The notes beneath the pieces are model-generated. The model had not been told where the DNA came from and ran no database searches. It saw nothing but the letters and a program-made list of their open reading frames with translations. A program made the position numbers and the translations under genes. A DNA stretch of 64,000 bases, taken from NCBI GenBank assembly GCA_019722365.1, contig JADFUC010002372.1:964400-1028399 (forward strand). Direction: 5' to 3'. Position 1 is the stretch's first letter, and each line of letters starts with the position of its first letter. Positions 36,302 to 48,699 of this stretch are shown one piece after another. This DNA is from Lithospermum erythrorhizon. Its lineage: Eukaryota > Streptophyta > Magnoliopsida > Boraginales > Boraginaceae.

Positions 36302-37590
36302 TGTACAGAGAATTTTTATTATTTATGATAAAGGTATAAAATAAAATTATTATAGAAAAAAAATTTAGGTGTGGCCAAATTTTATCAATCAAGAAGACGA
36401 TCGGTCTAATAATTACGATCCCTAAGTCATTACCGGACGATTTCAGATGACTCCACTTCAGTTTATCATGGATCTTGATAAAAGCTTCGAGCTTGAATTA
36501 ATTTGATTAGATTTGAGCTGAGCTGATTGGCCTTGATTTGACTTGAACTTGATTTGATTTGGATTTGATAGGAGCCTGGGTAAAATGGATAGACGCCCCG
36601 GTCTCGATGGACTCGACGCTCGATTTCATATGGTCCGAGCCGGGAGCCTTAGCAACAGATTCCGTGTTGGCTGTATGATTTGATTCAGTCGACTCGATCC
36701 TGGCCTGTGTCGACTGACATTCTACTATAAAACATTATAAAGACGGGACTTAGCACTGCTAACGTCACTTACCTTACTACAACGCCTTAGCATCTCAGTT
36801 TGTCAGAGATGATGATTAATACGGGGCGTGAACGCTCCAACCTTTTTTTTTTCTTTAAAAACCCACCCACCGCCCCCTTACAACGAGAATCAAACGCACC
36901 CTAAGTCACCGGAAGTGCCTCCTAACCACTCAGGTCATTCATACCACGTGAACTGCCCAACCTTGCCGACTTTATACCACTCAACCAGACAAAGGTCTTA
37001 GGAGCGTGTTTTCCGCCTGAATCTATGTGACCGAACGCCAGCTTATTCCTATATCTGGGGATTCACGAATTTAAACCCGAGATTTATCATACGATCCCAC
37101 CTTTGGAGCCTCGACAGATCACACGACTTCCCCGGGAGTGTTGATTTCGTACCACACAGCCTTTGCAGCCTTTGATCAGGAAATCATACAACTCTTGTGG
37201 ATTCTTCCATTTAAACCCCGTGGGTTTCTTTTAGATTCTTCATTTCGAGCCACGTGGCCTTCGTAACATCCCATTTGGTCGATTTAATCAATAAAATTAG
37301 GCTCAGCCCTTATTAATTGGACATTTAATGCGAGGTCAAGCTTTTCGACCGCTTCGAAGTTCCAAACTTAGGTTAATTAATGCAGAACCCCTTTATTTTT
37401 TTTTTACTGACACTCTAAGGGCTTAATTTCGGGAACCCTCGTTCGTCCGAGGGTTTAATTTGAATTTAGGGTTTAATCGAGAACCCTAATCAGCCACATG
37501 GCATTTTAGTGGTTTCGCCCTTTTAATTAATTTTGATTAATTCGTTTTAATCAATTTAATTATTTTTTGATAAATTTTCGACAAGTTTCA
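36302..37590 (-). repeat. 3' LTR of the Tat-like element (left copy)
   Basis: It aligns with 50728-52706: GAATTTTTATTATTTATGAT near the left edge, a GATTTGA-rich tract, GATGGACTCGA, AACGCTCCAA, TTATTTCGAGCCACG-type, TTAATGCGAGG and TTAATTAATG, ending at GATAAATTT.CG. It is about 0.7 kb shorter than its partner, although it also carries a SINE. Internal deletions of roughly 0.8 kb therefore occurred in this copy, or insertions in the other. Confidence 0.8.
36845..36956 (-). mobile_element. tRNA-derived SINE inserted in an LTR
   Basis: On the minus strand the insert starts at 36956. It carries an A-box-like TGACCTGAGTGGTTAGGAGG (about 36914-36933) and a B-box-like GCGTTTGATTCTC (36886-36898), the internal RNA polymerase III promoter spacing of a tRNA gene. 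It ends in an A-rich tail (36845-36858 on this strand). The 8-base duplication CCAACCTT flanks it (36837-36844 and 36957-36964). The partner LTR keeps the uninterrupted site at about 51574-51591. At about 112 bp it is short for a plant SINE. The exact family is unknown. Confidence 0.75.
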
Positions 37591-38115
37591 TGTGATTTAA
37601 CGCCACATACGAAATGATTCACCTTATAATATCCATCTCAACACGTGTTGGTTTTTTATGGGTCTTTATTTTCAAAGACGCGCCGCCTTTTTACGGATGA
37701 CATCCGCCTTCGCTTGACTTGCTGGATGAGATATCGACTTGGCTTTCACATGTGAATTTAGTACACACCTACACCTCCCATCCGCAGGAGTCTGTAGCCT
37801 GTGATTGGAACCAGATTTCACTGGCATTTCATTGCTTTATGGGTCCCAGTAGTTATCATTCATGTCACTCAGAGTTTCAAGGATGATAACTTGTTTTACA
37901 AGGCCTTCCGTGAATCACGCATCACAATTTCGGTAATTTGGGAAGCCAAGGATGTATAACTTGCTTTACATGATTTGTATGTCATGATCCTTAATTAAGC
38001 CCTGTCCGAGGATTAATTGGTGAATACTTAATAGGTTTGGGATTTAATACCAACACGTGTTTGGATCCTAGTTTATTCTCAATTTGTTGAGAGTTAAATT
38101 CTCTTGAGGGTTTTG
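37591..38115. other. Tat-like element 3' region
   Basis: Sequence between the Tat 3' LTR and the nested copia LTR. No coding motif and no clear polypurine tract. Confidence 0.4.
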
Positions 38116-39093
38116 TGTTAACAAGAATTAGTACATGTTAATGATGGCGATATTTATATGAGTATAAATACAAATCCATACCTGTGGATCTTAAAGTGTA
38201 TTACATTATTAACAAAAACATATATATTTACAATATATGAATAAACATAGTACTTACATTGCAAATGAGTTCCACTAAAGTTCCACATGCTTCTAAATTC
38301 AATTGCATTTGATTCTCTCAGCCTTGTTGCAATATCAATCGTAGCTGGTCCACACCACCAGAGATTGAATCAAGAACCGATTTATGCTAGTAAACAAAGT
38401 GATGAACAAAACTAAAACTCCAAGAAAATTGCAGTAATCTCGGCCGGGGGCGGCTACTTTAGGTTTTTGATGAAAGATTTACAAACTTATGTCATAAAAC
38501 CCTAAAGTTTTATTGCATAGGCTAGGTTAAAACAAGCCCGATAAGCAACCCGTTAAGTATTAGTCATTCTAATCCTATTAGTTCGCAAGACACTAATGAA
38601 GCCGTTTATCGAGTCATCATTTAATTAGCTTAATTAAATAGTACGAGTCAATATCAATAATCTTTCAAGTTATTGATAAATACTAAAATTACTTGAACCA
38701 TTAAATAACTATTTAATTGATTCTATTTGTTCAATCGATATTTGGCATAAAAATGTAGAACCTCTTGTAATTGAGAAATACATTTCTCAATTGTCTGGCC
38801 TTCTTTAATTTCATGTTACGAAATATACTCAATCGTCACTATATGTGTAATCTGACTTATAGTAAGTTGTATAATAATAATTGATCAATTACTATTATTA
38901 TAACGATTAATGAGTAAGATCTAGCACCGCCATAACCCCTTAAATTATCATGAGAACTCACAATTAGTAATATACAATTACTAAGTCAACACTAAGTTCG
39001 AGAATCACATTTAACCCAACTGTAAATGAATTGATAATAAATTGTCGCAACGGGCAGCAATAAATGGAATCTACCTCTCACTGATTTCCAACA
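38116..39093 (-). repeat. 3' LTR of the nested copia element
   Basis: 978 bases running from TGTTAA to CCAACA in plus-strand reading. It contains a CTTAATTAA-type AT-rich U3 and a GGCCGGGGGCGGCTACTTT block. On the minus strand it is preceded by GCGAGTGGGAGTG (39094-39105), a convincing polypurine tract. The second copy was not found. Confidence 0.7.
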
Positions 39094-40006
39094 CTCCCAC
39101 TCGCTCTGGACGATTATCAAGGCCAATTCCTTTATCAGCGATCTCTACAATGTAGTTAACCATAAGCAGTTCTGCCGCCGCAAACACCCACAACTTTCTT
39201 TTACTCGAGTATGAATCAATAAGCGCTAGGCGGCATCCCATAAAACCAACCGCTGTTCATGCAGCCCCAGATCTTCCTTTGTATATCAAGGACGACAAAT
39301 CCCTCCCAAATATATTAACATCTATCGCCATTCACCGCGTGACTCAACATACGCCGTTATAATCCCCGCTTTGTGCGCAGACGTTATCATAGTCAAAGCA
39401 CAGAGTTTATATAACAAAGATAGTTATATACTGGGAGGTTCAAGAATTGACGAACCTAAAATTCTAAACAAATGTCATAGACACGGATATACATATCTTC
39501 TATGAATTCGGCTTCTATGCCACTCAGCCTCCCCAAATACCGCATCGGCACCACGGTATTTGATCTAGTCCTCAAGAAAGCTAACGTGATCAATCTCGAT
39601 CACTAATCAAAACACCATGTTAGTCATACGACGCTTGTCGCCCTAACCACTCTGATCCGACCAAGGCCTTTGGCTATCCTATGTTTCTGTGTCAAGAGGC
39701 GCACTAATGCCTACGTTAATTCTTTAGAAAACATAGGATCAACCTAGGATTTAACCTTTTCACTCATCGAGATACACTACATGTATATTATATAAAATTT
39801 AAACATATACATAAACAAATATATTAAAATATAGCATACACATGCAAATATTTGTTCACATAACACAATAGATACATACCGATTCCCACTTAACCTAACA
39901 CCACTACGATTATCCGCCTAAGACCTATGTTCATCGCAGAGTCACTCATGTTTTGTCTGCCGAATTTAGTGGTTTAGTAAAGAGGTCGGCCGATTGGCCT
40001 TCAAGC
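39094..40006 (-). other. 3' untranslated part of the nested copia element
   Basis: The purine tract adjoins the LTR. The remaining 0.9 kb has no coding motif. Confidence 0.4.
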
Positions 40007-40374
40007 TTACTTTACATACTTTCTCTCTCTCACATCACCTCTATCACATATCTCTAATCGTGATATTTCTCTGCATGCGTTTCTGATTTGTGGATGCGTC
40101 TCTGGGTTCCTATAGTTTTGAGCTATTGCCCCAAAGATTGTCACAAAGCACCCAACGGGGTCCCTCAATGCTAGTGTACCACACCAAGTTCGGTCACGAA
40201 CTTCTTTATCCAACATGCTTCTTTAGTCAGCTCGCACGCGACGCACTCAAATTGCGGTAGAATCGGCAACAAGCATCGCTTGGAACCCTCCAAGACATCG
40301 CTTCCAATCGCTGAGACAAAATACATACCGAGACCGGGAACGGTAGTCGCCTCTATCAGTTTGAAAACCGGCAT
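40007..40374 (-). pseudogene. Copia RNase H (nested element)
   Basis: The minus frame 40171-40374 ends with a CELTKEACWIKKFVTELGVV stretch matching the family motif of KEA.WI.KFI.ELGVV type. The frame 40007-40216 contains FGAIAQNYRNPETHPQ and EICDRGDV, matching the GAIAQ..EPR.H and ERGDV signatures. A frameshift lies between them near 40200. Confidence 0.85.
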
Positions 40375-41560
40375 CGTGTACCTCAGTCATTGCTAACCTT
40401 CATCTCCACCATACCAAGAAACATCTTTAGTTCTTTCCTCGATACTTCATGACATCACCGCAATCCAAAGGGGCTTTCACCGATTAGTTTATTCATCGGT
40501 TACACTTTTTCTTAGTGCATAAAGAGCCACCAAAGTCTAGCGCACAACATGGGCATACATGATGATCGTGATAGCCGAAGCGTATATGTCCTTCATTCGT
40601 TTCAGCATTAAAAGACTAAGATGTGGGACACCGGCTCGGAATAACTCCATGTCTCAATGTGGAGACACCTTCTTGAATTACTCATGTTGAACCTTGCAAA
40701 GACTCATTCAGCATAAGTATTCCGAAAAGTCCAATCACCTCCGGCTCGATCTCGTATCTTTATTCCAAGTACATATTTAGTGTTTACCTAAGGTCTCATT
40801 ATAGCATTTGCACAACTAATCCTTTGACTGAAGCTTAGCAACTCTACGATGTTTCCAATGATAAGGAGGCAGCCATCGTATAGCTGTGACTATGAATATA
40901 TGTAACTCCCACTTACCTTCTTGTATACACAAGATTCTTCTTCGCTACACAAACCAAACTTTACTGATTCTATCAAAACGTAGATTCCAACCGCGATGCC
41001 TCGCTTAAGACCATAAATGGACTTTGCAACTTGCATACTTTCTTGAGGGCCTTCTTTTGTGACATGCTTGAGGTTGTACTACGTATACCTTCCCCAAATT
41101 TCCATTCAGAAAGCGGTCTTTACATCCATTTCTGCTATATTTGCAGTCAGCGAAATTTAAATGGCTAAGATATCCGGATGGATTTAAGATAAAGCGATCG
41201 TTTAGTAAAGTCATTTATAGTTCACTGCGGAACTTCGTTTGAAACCTTCGCTACAAGTCTAGCTTGAAAAACACTAACGCTTTCCGCCTTTTATCATGTT
41301 TCTTCTAAATACCCATTTACATTCAATGTGGCGAGCCCCATTTGGTAAATCCAACAAGTGACCAAACCTCGTTGTACATGTAATCCATCTCGACATTGCA
41401 TGGCTATTTGCCATTTGTCGCCATCTCGCTATTCATTGCTTCTTTGTAAGAAGGGCTCACTTTCAATGATGAAAGCTTCACCATACTGGGCTCGTTCGTG
41501 GCGATCCCTCGCTGATCTCTATGGTCAAGTTCTTCCATAGTTTCGTGGGATCAAGAACTG
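40375..41560 (-). pseudogene. Copia reverse transcriptase (nested element)
   Basis: Read on the minus strand from right to left: LPNGARHIECKWVFRR (41296-41355), DRFLNGNLGKVYVVQP (41095-41140), a CLLIIGN stretch next to the damaged catalytic YVDD position (near 40870), KYVLGIK (near 40765), RFNMSNS (near 40685) and YASAI..IMYA (near 40570). The order and content are those of copia RT. The catalytic Asp pair is not readable because of indels. Confidence 0.8.
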
Positions 41561-43600
41561 GCCTCTATGAAAGCAAGCGTTCCAATTTTGTGGCGTGTTA
41601 GATGCCTCCGCATGATGCACGATTACTGACTTCATCACTGGCTTCATCAAGACAGAACACATTACTTCCTGGAATTTTATGGATAGTTTAGGCCTCAAGC
41701 TGGCCCAAGCAACCCATCAGCATTTAGATTTTCCGACTCATCATTTGCTTTTAGGCTCTCTTTTGATTTGGCTTCGCACTCATGTGCCATCAGCCCGCGT
41801 AGCGTAGCGGGAACTCGCATGTAGGATGGACCAGAAACTTATTTGGTGCATTCCCTTCCTTTTCTTGCCGCTACTGCTTTATTTTTTTCCTTCATTTTGC
41901 AGTCGAGCCATTTACTGGGGATATTGAGCACGCGTTCTTAACATTCTTTGTCGATGTGCTATGTACTTTTTGGTCATATCTCAGTAGGTAGTATATATAT
42001 CCCGCGCCCCCGATTCCTTTGGTCCGAGCAACGATGAGTTTTAGTGGTATTGAGTGAGTATGGTAATCCGTTCTCTTTACTCTCTCACCACTTGCTCTCG
42101 GAATTGCTTTATTTTAGTTTCGCTCCTGTCTTAGCCTGCTCCTTTGTTTGAGGGGACATGAAGTAAGGACGCCTCATTTGCTTTCAACCTTCTTATTTGG
42201 TGCTAGCTTTTAACTTTCAAATTCTTTCTTGATTTGATTCGCAATAGCTGACTAACTCCGTGAGCTGGAGATGATTGTTCTTCTCATACCAAGTACTGCC
42301 GCGACAAGCCATGCCTCATGAAAGAGAGGGCAGCGCCCCTTTGGACCGCGTGGTCTCGATAGGCAGTGAACGCCCCTACTGCTTTTCCTCTAGCGCCTGT
42401 CACCCTTGGTTTGTCAAGGCGATCTCTTTTGTCCCGTGAGGGTCATGGCCAGTTCATCCGCTAGCCCCTCTTGTTCGAGATTTCCATTCCACTACCCTTG
42501 GGTAACTCTCACCGCCTTTTGAGGAACAAGACTTTGGTGGAGCTTGGTATGGTAAGAGCTGCCATGGGCGAAGTTGTTTTATCGACCCTATCTTTAAGCA
42601 TCGTCGCCCAAGTGCGGCCTCGAGGGACTTTTCACGTACATTTCATTAGCCGACGGGGCACGATGAGCTACATCAGAGTCATTCGCCACTCTGCTTATCT
42701 TCGTATTCACCCCTACTGCATCGACATTCCAAGGCCTTCGAGGACTGTGCAAGGCTGAATCTCGAGTCGCAGCCATAGGAATGAAGGCCCGGGGCGTATC
42801 CTGCGGTGGACAACACCACTCCTTTTTTACTGCATTCTGCTACGCTGTACGCCGTCATCTTCAAGAATCTATAGTCCATGCTTTTCAATTGCTCAAGGCC
42901 ATATGGATGCTGAATTTCGTCATTTGGAGAAAGCCATTGATCGGGCAGAGAACAGATTCCAATGGAAGATGTGAGTCTCAGATTGCCTCGAGTTTGGAGA
43001 GGCTCCCATTCCTGGACTAATGTGTACTCTAGCTCTTTTAGGCATTGACTTCTACTTTGCTGCGCCATGAATCATTAATGTGACGGGATCTTTTGGAGTT
43101 TAGATAATGCATATTTATTTGGCTCCATTATTTGTTTGTCTTCACATAATAACTCTTATGGAACCAAAGAGAATTTGATAAATTATGATTGAACTCGGGG
43201 CTTCCCAAACTACTTACGTACCTTGAGGATCGCCTCTCAGAGATCAAGTCAAATGTAGTTCATTTGGGTGGATAGTTTACTTCCTATCCATGAATGTGTT
43301 AGTATTTTATGTTCTACCTATAAGCCGCAGCTTTATGCCTCGCTATCAGCCTGCAGAAGCCATGCCGCCAAGAGCTATGTACTATATTTCTAAGGGTAAT
43401 ATCGCTTTTTGTGTAAATACCATTTAATGGTCCTACTGGCTTTCCCTTCGTTGTTATTCATCAATTACGTCCCCACTAGATAGACTTCTCAGATAATTTA
43501 TGGGTCAGTCCTACTTAAAGTATTAGCTATACTTTTTTCAGATAAAGATCGCATTCCATCACAAATAAAGACCATATCACCAAATTGACATAATCGATTC
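41561..43600. other. Unresolved stretch between nested copia RT and Tat integrase
   Basis: It should contain the rest of the copia element (integrase, gag, 5' LTR) and the end of the Tat integrase. I cannot place any of these. Open frames at 42471-42758 and 42781-43020 (plus) and 42679-43068 (minus) are the longest and show no domain. Confidence 0.3.
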
Positions 43601-43699
43601 CGATTCTTCTTTTGTCATAGCGTCTTTAGAGATTCGCTGACAGGCATTCCAACCTTTGTTGGGCAATGAGTCTTTTTTTTCGTTTAGCCAGCCCACTCT

Positions 43700-44440
43700 T
43701 GTAGCCTAGAGCAGTATTGTCTCACGAGCGAGTCCTTCGTTTACTAATACCGAAAGCGAGGGATCTACCCAAATGCGTAACGTACCAAGACTATAACCAA
43801 AGAATACGGCGTTGTTGGCTGCGGTCCGCAACGTAGTTCGCACGCCGTAACGCCTCTTCCATCTTAGGTGGCTGGCCCTTGGGACTTCTTCACCTGCAGA
43901 CAGCCAACGCCTGTTGCTCAAAAATTTATCGCTTCTGGTAGTACATGACATATTTCTTTATCTTGAATTTACACAAGTCCTGCTTATCATCCCATTATCA
44001 AGCGGCCTTCCATTATCCTGTAGCCAATATATTTGAACTCCGTATCGTATATGAGATACGATTTGATGAAGTCTCGCCACCTCTTGCTACTCATTAGCTT
44101 TGCTTCCATTCGGGAGTAAGTAATTGTGTGGTTAGATTTACGATATCCTTCTTTTAGTCCACGTATAGGCCCCAATATAACAAGTCCCCATATCGCCGGC
44201 GACACAGCCGTAGTCATGAAATGGTTCTGTGGGGTTGATGATTTGTAAAGGTATTCGCAAGGTTTGCATGCTCACAAGATACTCCAAGCGCCTTTTGACC
44301 ATCCCCCCGACCGCGAATATCTCATCCTTTGATGTGAAAGTGTAGCTTAGTCTCGGATCATGCTCCATACTCTCAAAGATGGCTTCATACGGCCAGATAT
44401 ACATCGTAGTATCTCCCCAAAGAGATCTATCCAACAAGTA
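43700..44440 (-). pseudogene. Tat-like integrase
   Basis: On the minus strand: LQIINPTEP (near 44245), LVILGPIRG...GYRKS (44145-44190), MEAKLMSSKRWRDFIKSYLI (44050-44115), then a DNGRPLDNG read across frames (43995-44020). 43706-43951 has RRYGVRTTLRTAANN and FFGYSLG, corresponding to the W.YRTT.RT.T..TP...V.G region. WGLDI-type context, the DNG containing the second catalytic Asp, and the YRTT block identify the gypsy integrase core. The downstream Glu is not legible. Confidence 0.8.
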
Positions 44441-44699
44441 CCATTAAGAATACAAGAAGCTAGTGGCCCTTCCTGATGTTTGTTGTTTTAAGTCAAATGG
44501 TGTTGTTTCCACCTGCCAGAGGTCATCTAGACCGTCAGGGTGACTTATGGCTTTTCTTCTGCCTTCAAGCCAGATTCTGCGCTTTCAGCAGGGTGCATCT
44601 AATTTCTCTCCCCACATGTAAATCGGATTACTTTACTTTATTTGTGCCCACAAAGCGTTAGCCTGCTGTTTCATTCTTTCTGGGAATGATATCCATGGA

Positions 44700-45400
44700 C
44701 AGTAATCCATGAAAGGGAACTAATTCAAAGCTTCTAACCTTCATATTCTCCGTCATTCATAAGATGACCAATTGTAATCTCTTTGAGTTATGCATTCTAA
44801 TTTGGCCATCTCAATCCTAAGATGAGCGCTTAGATACTCCGCCATGCTGCTTTGAAATTGGCTCAAGAGTTATATAAGATATCTATTAAGTGAGTAATGA
44901 AGACAATTCCCCGCCTTCTTAAAGCTTTACCAAAATACATTTTCCATGAGGGTCTTATATCTAAGTTCATAACATCTTCATCAGGGAGGTCATCACATAA
45001 CTCCCATTTAGCCGGGTGAGGCGGTCTCGCTGTGAAATCAATGGTATTTTCCTTTTACTGTTTTTGTGTGTAGATATTTCAAATCAAGCATCAGGTAACA
45101 ATTGCTAACGATTGGATAAATAATAGTTTGGGCTTTTATCACATACTTATTTGATTTGTCTTGGATATCAAATTTAACCTGTGTGCTGGAAGTGAATGTC
45201 AACTTTTTGGAATGCTTAATATGGGTTGCTACAATCTCCCACCCAAGGAGTAGTTCAATTCATTTGGGGTCATTCCCACAATAAGAGAGAGTTTCTACCT
45301 TCATTTTCTGTGCCAAGTACTCCGCCTCATGACTACCTCAAGGCCGCCCATGTAGTATACGCGTTTTCTTGTGGTTGTACCAACACCTAGGTCATCGATA
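44700..45400 (-). pseudogene. Tat-like RNase H, with a possible second RNase H
   Basis: Downstream of the RT on the minus strand, a connection segment reads PAKWELCDDLPDEDVM (about 44960-45010), leading to WKMYFG (near 44940). In Tat elements this marks the start of the additional RNase H. Remains of LIDILYNS and ALIL.LRWPN-type sequence continue to 44760. The first RNase H (45010-45400) is poorly legible. Confidence 0.6.
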
Positions 45401-46460
45401 CCTCTTGACTTTCTAGAACGCTATAGAACATTCTTCATCCCATCGGAAGGGAATTCCCTTCTTCATTAATTTATTAGAAAGGCCGACACATTCTCGCTGT
45501 GTTCTAGATAAAGTTTGACGAATTATGCTAATTTTCCTTGCAAAAGCCTTTGAGTTCATAGAAGCGTGGTTCAGAAAATTATGGCATATCTTGGTCGCCG
45601 ATTAAATCCTATGTTCCGAAATCATTTAAGCCCGGAATTTTCCCTAAGTAACACCCTAAGTAATATTTGAGCGGTTCTACCGGTAACGCCTCACTGCTTT
45701 AAGACTTAAGGTTTCAAATCTTTGGGATTTGTCCGCTTTAGAGTCATAAGGATGAACTACCAGATCGTCGACATAACATTTTATGTTTTTGTGCACCATA
45801 TCGTCTAACAGCTTTTGCATGGCTCCTTTTTAGGCACTCCGCTGCTTTTTAATCCGGCGTGGCATTTTACTGGGAAGGTAATGCCCCGTCTCAAAGGCCG
45901 TGGAGCTCTTCATCATCTCCTCGTGCCTCTTCTGATCCGGGTATCCTCGACGATCCATCCATGAACGTTAATTGTGGCCTATGGTGCCTCTATCATTAAC
46001 CTTGCATGTATGTCATTCTTTGGGACATGCATGTTTCAAGTCTCAAGTCTACACATACCCCTCGATTTGCTCCATTCTTCTTTAACCCAAGACTATGCCA
46101 TGCTGAGATCATTTTCCATTAAACCAACAATCAAGTTGTTCACCTCTGCCTGGCTGAAGGTACAAAACCTTGGGCTAAACCTCCAACAGCTCCTCGCCCA
46201 CGGTTTTATGCTTTTCATCACCAAGCGCGGATCGCTATCTTTGGTCTAGTTCGTATTTCTTCTCGTGGCGTCCAAGCAAAGACGCCTTTGAATTGTTTGA
46301 TCATTCCACATACTCGCCTTCTTCTTCATGAATGATGCTTGATGTAGGTTGGCTGTGGTTCATCATTCCGATCCGAGGTTGACTTCTTCAAATTCATCCA
46401 CCGTATCTTCATGTCCTTCTTCTAACCTCGAGGCGCATCTACTAAGATCTTCTCTCGTAA
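45401..46460 (-). pseudogene. Tat-like reverse transcriptase
   Basis: Minus strand, right to left: DTVDEFEEVNLGSE (46350-46420), SFM and a DPRLVM...KPWAR segment (46170-46230), AEVNNLI (near 46130), LTFMDGSS (near 45955), MQKLLDDMVHKNIK (45780-45825), CYVDDLVVHPYDSK (45740-45780), QLKGF (near 45560) and KLMKKGIPF.WDEEC (45435-45475). The catalytic YVDD is intact. Frameshifts lie near 45830, 45990 and 46110. Confidence 0.85.
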
Positions 46461-46989
46461 TGACTCTCCTTCGTCATAGCGTGGAGGTAGGACGCCGCTC
46501 AATTCTTGTTCCGTAGGTGGTGAGACCCTCTTCCAATATGATTTCTGTACAAGCTTCCGAGGTTGTTTACTGGAGCGGGACTCTTTAGGCCTTGTTCGTT
46601 CAAGGAGCACAACCTCTCTTTTAGTTGGAGATCTCCATATACTATTCCCCACAAGTAGTGATAAGTTACTAGGGGCTTCGCTCCTTTGGCCTCAACTCCG
46701 CCGAGCTATCGACGGGTCCTTTGGCGCTGAAACCTTTTGGTGGGCGACGCCGCCACCTTTCGTTTTGTTTGGTGGTCGTCTTTGAATGCTTGAAACCTAG
46801 ATTTTCTCCTTCTTTAATGTCGGGATGGTTGTTCGAGGCGGCGGCATCGCCCGCCTCCGACCTCCTTCATGTTGGGGTTTGCCTTTATAGTATTTGGCAC
46901 GTAAAGGGATCTCTTCATTTAATCGATTCTCATCCAGTTTTCACTATTTTCTCCATCTCATCCTTGCAATACTCGCCATCAAAGTAAGT
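46461..46989 (-). pseudogene. Tat-like protease-RT linker
   Basis: The minus frame 46422-46652 and the antisense of 46721-46987 give a charged, Lys/Glu/Arg-rich and low-complexity stretch with YFDGEYCKDEMEKI near 46965. This is the type of linker seen between protease and RT in this family. It is cut at about 46990 by an inserted LTR-like segment. Confidence 0.5.
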
Positions 46990-48690
46990 CATAGAGGGAC
47001 ATCATTATCAAGCATGATCCATTCCAGTAGATATTATAGGTGACCCGTATCTATCACGTGAACCAAAATGTGTTCCACTCTTATTGCCGTGTCACAGACT
47101 TACTTTTCCCAAGGTCAAGTTCTCGCTCTAAGTTAACTAACAACACATCACACAAAAATGTATCACCAACCAAAACATACATCAATCCGAATCATACAAC
47201 CATGCTACATCACACATAATCCCCTCAATACAACATTGCAGTATGGTCACACACGACTTCAATATACAAGTCCGAAATCGAAAACATAACAAGAGAAAAA
47301 GGACCTGCCGAGGATCTTCTATGCCAACGCCGCCTCACCTACAATCTTTTAATCCACAACTGTCAACGCAGCCTTCTAAAGCAACTCCCATCGATCAATC
47401 CCTTTAGAAAACCTAGGGCACGACATCACCAACCATTAGAATAGGAGTCATCTATAAGTTGAGAATACAAATACCAATGCATTTTATCCAATCACATATA
47501 ATCATACTTATATATATAACATATGCATATACATCAACTGTGCTACACAATTAGTTTAATCATTCACAAATCACATAGGGACTATTTCCTCAGAGTACGA
47601 TGTCACCTATCATACATTAGCTATAACCACCAATAATGCATACTCATTTGGGTGGAAACCGCTTTCAATACATTAAAATAATCAAAATCGAGAATCCACC
47701 TCCAAATAGTAAAACAAACCAGGAATCCACCTCCAAATAACAAACAAAACAGGAATCCACCTCCACAAATAACAAACAACAGTAACCACTCCAAATCGAC
47801 GAGGCCTCCACTCCATCCTCCCGACTCCAGGCTACACCCTCAATACGCACATCACACCCAAACCCCAATCCACTGTGGCTACCCACACATGAGATACCAC
47901 ACCAAACTCCCAATTTGCCTCCACAAATATCACCAAACAAAGCACCAAAATAAACTCGCATTAATAAATTATGTCAAAGACACGCCCACATCGCATCGCT
48001 GGGTACACAAAGACACGCCAAGTATAACCACAATAATTCAAAGCATTAATCTCATAACATTTAATCATAACTAACTGCCTCATAACATGAATCATAATCA
48101 ATAACTACTTCCTATAATATGAATCATAATCACAACTACCTCATAACTCAATACACATGTCAAAATAGTCCCATTTAATAAAACACATAAATATATAAAC
48201 ATAATATATACGCGAAGGTCTCATCGTGAGATTTTTGTACTCACCTCGAGCCAAAAGCAATAATGACAACTCTAGTAGCCCAATGGTTAGGGTCCGGCTC
48301 AACTCCTATTCAAAGAAATTACATTATAACAAATCCCATAATAACCTCTCTTACATTTATTAAATCTCAAGTATTATACCACATCTCACAATTCAAAATA
48401 ACTTTTTAGTAATCATCCTATCCCTCGAAATTAGTATACACTTCTAAATTCCAACTAACTTACCTTCACTTACCAACTTCATCAACCCCAAATATCTACA
48501 CATCACTTACACCAACTATGCTATTTTAAACTACACCCAATCTAATCCAACATAACCCTTATAACCACTTTAAAATCACAACCTATACTCTAAAACAACT
48601 ATATTAAACTCCAACAACACTTTTGCCAATTCCACATTTTTTCTCAAAGCCACAAGTCAACTCCAACTATATATCATATTTCCAAAACTG
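46990..48690 (-). repeat. Tekay-like LTR fragment (possible solo LTR) inserted in the Tat element
   Basis: Minus-strand sequence with GT-rich composition and landmarks seen in the other Tekay-like LTRs. One example is CGAGGTGAGTAC (48237-48248), also present at 58392-58403. It separates the Tat protease (48700-48850) from the RT linker (46461-46989), so it is an insertion. No internal genes accompany it, which fits a solo LTR, but neither terminus nor a target duplication can be fixed. Confidence 0.55.
47688..47795 (+). repeat. Short tandem repeat, about 30-base unit
   Basis: Three to four units of GGAATCCACCTCCAAATA followed by A/C-rich spacer (starting near 47691, 47729, 47753 and a degenerate one at 47784). 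It lies within the LTR-like insertion and also produces the Gly/Val/Cys/Phe-rich minus frame 47665-47961, which is therefore not a real gene. Confidence 0.7.
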
Positions 48691-48699
48691 ATTATTATA

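Larger units (their letters stand above)
38116..41560 (-). mobile_element. Nested Ty1/copia element, 3' half visible
   Basis: An LTR (38116-39093) is preceded, on the minus strand, by a purine tract and then RNase H and RT in copia order. The matching 5' LTR and the integrase and gag would lie to the right but could not be recognised in 41560-43600, so the element appears truncated or badly decayed there. It interrupts the 3' part of the Tat-like element. Confidence 0.75.

Noticed and set aside
43706..43951. Initially read as a second copia RNase H
   Set aside because: Order and the RRYGVRTT..TAANN wording fit the C-terminal half of a Tat-type gypsy integrase better.
47665..47961. Minus-strand Gly/Val/Cys-rich frame
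   Set aside because: Generated by the short tandem repeat at 47688-47795.
48265..48320. tRNA-like A box (TAGCCCAATGGTTAGGG), suggesting another SINE or tRNA gene
   Set aside because: No adequate B box at the right spacing and no acceptor stem; it lies inside the LTR-like insertion.
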